A DNA stretch of 64,000 nt from Lonicera japonica (taxonomy: Eukaryota; Streptophyta; Magnoliopsida; Dipsacales; Caprifoliaceae). Where the stretch lies: assembly GCA_021464415.1 (NCBI GenBank), contig CM038467.1, positions 18,625,127 through 18,689,126 of the forward strand, given 5' to 3'. The notes under the pieces are model-generated. The model saw only the letters and a list, made by a program, of their open reading frames with translations, did not search any database and was not told the DNA's origin. Made by a program: the position numbers and the translations under genes. Positions within the stretch are counted from its first letter, which is position 1. The number at the start of each line of letters is the position of its first letter. Below are positions 60,107-64,000 of this stretch, piece by piece.

Positions 60107-60576
60107 TAGCTTGGCAACGGGGCGGTTTCGGGACAATTTCGCTTAAACTCAAAACCAAACCGTATTCTTTTATCTCGTACCGAAATCGCAACTGTTTTTT
60201 TTTTGAAACCGAAACCGATCTAAATTAATTTACTGTTAATTGATCTGAACCGCCCCGTCCCGCCCCGAATAACTATTATTTTAAGCTAAAAATAAATTTT
60301 ATACATTAAATCTAAACACATAATTAAACTTCAAACAAATTAAGTATCCAATTTTCAAAAATAATATATATAATTTCATATAAAATAATATCTTTATATA
60401 TTATTTATATATATTCGGGGCTGTTTTTAGAAGAAAAAAAACTGAAACCGAACCCGCAGTGGTTTTTTTTTTAAAACTCGAAACCGAATTGGTCTAAAAA
60501 AAACCACCCCGAAACCGCTCCAAACAGATCAGATCGGTTCAGTAACTCGGCGGGTTGGTTTTTTTTGCCATCCCTA
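60107..60576. mobile_element. Small repeat element with GGCAA ends
   Basis: The left end TAGCTTGGCAACGGGGCGG and the inverted right end TAGGGATGGCAAAAAAAACC share TAG...TGGCAA. Both ends are rich in gaaaccg/cggtttc words. The flanks do not match, so the class is uncertain. Confidence 0.45.
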
Positions 60577-60667
60577 GACTTAAACCAAATGTTACACAAA
60601 TGGAGCTCAAACTATTAGCAAACTAGTTGATTTTAAAGCATAAATTTTTTGCTTCAGAGGTATTTTA

Positions 60668-61260
60668 GGGGGGTGTATTCAATTCAGATTTTAAAAGATT
60701 TTAATTGACTTTTTAAAATTCGTGGATTCTGTTAAGTCTATGGATTGTTTTAAATCCTTATAGAATTAGACAGATTTTAATGCATGGATTCTTTTGGATT
60801 TATGCAGATTTTAATAAGTCCATGGATTTCTAGAGATTTTAATAAGTTCATCAAAAAAATAAAAAATTTAAAGACAAAAGACAAACAATATCAAAAATGT
60901 AAAGACAATTAATGAAATACATTATAAAAATTCATACTGCACCCACAAAATTAGACTTCTCACCCCACTAGTATTTTTTAATAAAATTGACATGAATTGT
61001 TCTTAAAAATTTGAACGATAATTAGCGGTCCAATAATTTGAAATTATGTTAATGCATGATAATCACATTAGTAAAAGATAGAATAAAGACTTTATAGGGA
61101 CGAAGAAAAAATTATAATGCGTTCATCACGTAATAAGAAATTTGAATTTTGAGAGAGAGAGAGAGTGGGAAGGGGGAGAGAGAGAATGTTGAATAAAGTT
61201 AAATGAAATAAAAATCCATCTGAAATCTATAGGTAAGTGTTTGAATACCATAAGATTTTA
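60668..61260. mobile_element. Second copy of the 9624-10600 MITE, inverted and shortened
   Basis: It begins GGGGGGTGTATTCAATTCAG after TTA (60665-60667) and follows the complement of 10600 leftwards with scattered changes and gaps (lost about 30 bp near the middle and more towards the end). Homology stops near ttgaataccataagatttt, without the 41-bp array or a matching far end. Confidence 0.75.
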
Positions 61261-61349
61261 CACCCAAGTTTAGATTGTTTATAATTTTACTCGGGAGTGG
61301 TACAATCCAACTAGTGACAGAACCTAAAACCAAGCAAAAAATAAAAGAT

Positions 61350-61421
61350 AGGTCCCACCGAGAATTGAACTCGGGTTACTGGATTCAGAGTCCAATGTCC
61401 TAACCGCTAGACCATGGGACC
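61350..61421 (-). tRNA. tRNA-Gln (anticodon CUG)
   Basis: A 72-nt cloverleaf on the minus strand. The acceptor arm GGTCCCA pairs with TGGGACC, followed by discriminator T. The A box is TGGTCTAGCGG, the B box is of the form GAGTTCAATTCTC, and the anticodon stem TTGGA/TCCAG encloses CTCTGAA with anticodon CTG (complement of 61386-61388). No intron. A TTTTTT run (complement of 61336-61341) follows as Pol III terminator. Confidence 0.97.
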
Positions 61422-61702
61422 TCTTTTGTTAGGGTTGGGTCTAAGTTCAATTTAAAACCATTAACTGCCAAATATAAAGCCATAGGCATACATAAACAAA
61501 TTTAAATTTATGAAATAAGTGTAACTTTTCCATTTGATAGATAGGCTTTAATTTTTTTTTTTTTCATACGTTCTTTTTTGAGAACAAAGCGATGAGAAAT
61601 ATCACTGCATGAACGAAAAGTTACATCAAATTAGAAGAAGAGTAACAAGAATTTTGAGGATTTTTCGTTTGTTCTCGTATTATATTTTGTAGGTACGGGA
61701 GT

Positions 61703-62094
61703 TTATATATATATATAGAACCTTTCTCTTAAAGACCGTCTTTTTTTAAGGGGTAAACAGATAAATATTTTCATGAAATTTGGTAGAGATTATCTCTATA
61801 ATGAGTAGATCATTTCCACCAAATTTCATAAAAAAAAATCAATCGGGAAGTAGGTTAACTGGAAAATTGATAAATATGCACATTTTTGGACGTTGAAATT
61901 TTAGATTTTTAGTTAACCCACTTCCCATTTGATTTTTTTGATGAAATTTGGTGGAGATGATCTACTTGTTATAGAGATCATTCTCACCAAGTTTCATGAA
62001 AAAAATTCACCTGTTTACCTATCAAAATTGACGGTTCTTAAGTTAGTTAACTTAAGGACTGTTCTTAAGAAAAAGGGATTGTATATATATATAT
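61703..62094. mobile_element. Foldback MITE with long arms
   Basis: The left arm (about 61703-61860) is complementary to the right arm (about 61911-62094) around a loop of about 50 bp. Matching features are gtaggttaact against agttaacccac, and catgaaatttggtagaga against the inverted form of tctcaccaagtttcatg. Both outer ends run into TA repeats. It could be transcribed as a long hairpin. Confidence 0.75.
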
Positions 62095-63238
62095 TTTTTA
62101 AATTACCAAATTCACGTATAACTAATGTGATTTTTTTATTTTTGTTTTTTTAAAATTCTATGCCAAACTCAAATTTTGAATATGACCTCATTTTCCACTT
62201 TATAGAGTCACAAAATCTCCAAGGAAACAATCATTAGATGTTTGAGTTTTTTTCTAGTATATGTAGTCGTTAAGTAAGAGTTCACATCGTTAAGTAAGAG
62301 TTCATGTGTGAGTTCATCATAATTACATGTTTAACATAAAACTTAATTTCTATCATGAATTTTTGTATTGATTATATTCTTATAGAAAAATGAACTTTTA
62401 ATTTGAGACATCCTATCCTAAACAATTATTACAGTGGACTCAACAAAATAATAAGTAAGTTTGAATATTGGAGCACAGTTCTAATTTCGGTTGTCTATAT
62501 TGAGTCGTTGAGAATCTCATGAATCATGAATTCATGAAAATCAAATTTAGGATCACTTTATATAAGAGTACGCCACCGAGTTAGTTTGCCTAATAGTAAA
62601 ATTTGGTAGAGATGATTTACTTGTTATAGAGATCATTCTCACCAAGTTTCATGAAAAAAATTCACCTGTTTACCTATCAAAATTGACGGTTCTTAAGTTA
62701 GTTAACTTAAGGACGGTTCTTAAGAAAAGGGGATTGTATATATATATATATATTTTTTAAATTACCAAATTCACGTATAACTGATGTGATTTTTTTATTT
62801 TTGTTTTTTTAAAATTCTATGCCAAACTCAAATTTTGAATATGATCTCATTCTCCACTTTATAGAGTCACAAAATCTCCAAGGAAACAATCATTAGATGT
62901 TTTGAGTTTTTTTCTAGTATATGTAGTCGTTAAGTAAGAGTTCATGTGTGAGTTCATCACAATTACATGTTTAACATAAAACTTATTTTCTATCATGAAT
63001 TTTTGTATTGATTATATTTTATAGAAAAATGAACTTTTAATTTGAGACATCCTATCCTAAACAATTATTATAGTGGACTCAACAAAATAATAAGTAAGTT
63101 TGAATACTGGAGCACAGTTCTAATTTCGGTTATCTATATTGAGTCGTTGAGAATCTCATGAATCATGAATTCATGAAAATCAAATTTAGGATCGCTTTAT
63201 ATAAGAGTACGCCACCGAGTTAGTTTGCCTAATAGTAA
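61944..63238. repeat. Large tandem duplication, period 654 bp
   Basis: The segment starting aaatttggtggagatgat at 61944 recurs from 62598 with high identity and runs to about 63238. Copy 1 carries an extra ~18-20 bp (a local repeat of gttaagtaagagttca) that is missing from copy 2. The duplicated block begins inside the right arm of the foldback MITE. Confidence 0.92.
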
Positions 63239-64000
63239 GAGTTGTAATACTAGACCTAATTTCAACACTGAATTTACTTTTCATTTAAGAATCTCTTCCC
63301 TATCATATTTTCTTTGTGTGGGTGTGGATGGTGCGGGGGAGTAGGGGGTGTAAATGATTTTTCATTCCAGCCAACATATTCACATTTATAATTCTGCACA
63401 ATGAAATACCACATCAATAGAATGTCAGAAACTGCAGTTGTATATATAAGCGGAGGAGGAGAACGAAGGACACAACCTTACTTGAAGAAGATATGTTCTA
63501 TAGGATCGTACTTCTTTATCCTCAAATTCTAATGAAATTCTAATGAGGTCAGAAACTTAAATCTGGTTTATGAGTGAGGACCGTGTGATCAGAGGATCGG
63601 TTCGCAGTTGTTGATGTGGCTGTGACCAAAATCGTATTTTTACTGATTCATGTGCTTATTCAGATTCAACATAAATCAATTTAAATTTGCCAGGAAAAAA
63701 CAGACTTATCCAATCCAACTTAAATTGGATAAGAGCTCTACCCTTCTACTCACATTAGGGTTGGATTGGATTGAATAGGATTTTGAGATGTAATAGATTG
63801 GATCCAAAGAAAAAATGAAAATGAAAAATGTTAGCTTTTGAACCAATGAACACCCTTTTAATCTGAGTTATTGCAGCTTACTGCAAAAGAAACTTAAAAG
63901 AAATATACAATGAAACTGTTAAAAACAAAGGCATGAACCATGCTGAGGCCATAGATAGCACCTCTTGATCTTCCCCCATAAAACATGAAACTCAGTCCCC
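63239..64000. other. Intergenic DNA to the window edge
   Basis: No frame or RNA gene recognised. Words such as ggttggattggattga near 63757 look like the edge of another repeat. Confidence 0.45.

Overview
The window is an AT-rich stretch of plant nuclear DNA, almost certainly from a eudicot. Support comes from plant-type tRNA-Asn and tRNA-Gln genes, spliced genes of plant-only families (RADIALIS-like MYB, GRP7-type glycine-rich RNA-binding protein, LRR receptor-like kinase of the Arabidopsis At2g16250 type), a Ty1/copia retrotransposon and many small DNA transposons. I cannot name the species.

Genes are sparse: four protein genes and two tRNA genes in 64 kb. From left to right they are: a small conserved protein of about 89 aa (exons 13342-13518 and 13638-13730, +; promoter and 5' UTR from about 10750); a RADIALIS-like single-MYB protein (24254 down to about 23287, -); tRNA-Asn(GUU) (30779-30852, +); a GRP7/8-like RNA-binding protein (32931-32120, -); an LRR receptor-like pseudokinase in four coding exons (52944-59432, +); and tRNA-Gln(CUG) (61421-61350, -). 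They form no operon or evident pathway; each is an independent unit. Two RNase H-like pseudogene remnants (2195-2416 and 36111-37357, both -) look like debris of non-LTR retrotransposons or of domesticated RNase H genes.

Most of the rest is transposon-derived. A full-length copia element (3707-9144, -) has two 151-bp LTRs that read identically and one uninterrupted 1425-aa gag-pol frame. Among DNA transposons I could find exact 8-bp target duplications for several hAT-like elements (17134-18620, 24458-25078, 36400-37111, 37493-39263, 41212-42548) and near-exact ones for 33398-34499. There are PIF/Harbinger-type MITEs with TTA duplications (17534-18025, 40674-41174; probably 9624-10600 with a rearranged relative at 60668-61260), Mutator-like elements (11838-12312, 50167-51196), a likely Helitron (19714-22111) and foldback elements (51607-51994, 61703-62094). 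Several are nested, which gives a relative order of insertion.

I found no convincing undescribed biochemical system. The observations most worth following are the degenerate catalytic motifs of the receptor kinase, the GRP intron with a strong internal 5' splice site and an early stop (the layout known for GRP7 autoregulation), the cryptic second exon of the small protein behind a GC-AG intron, the 22-bp tandem array in the copia leader, and nested insertions where the empty site is preserved beside the filled one.
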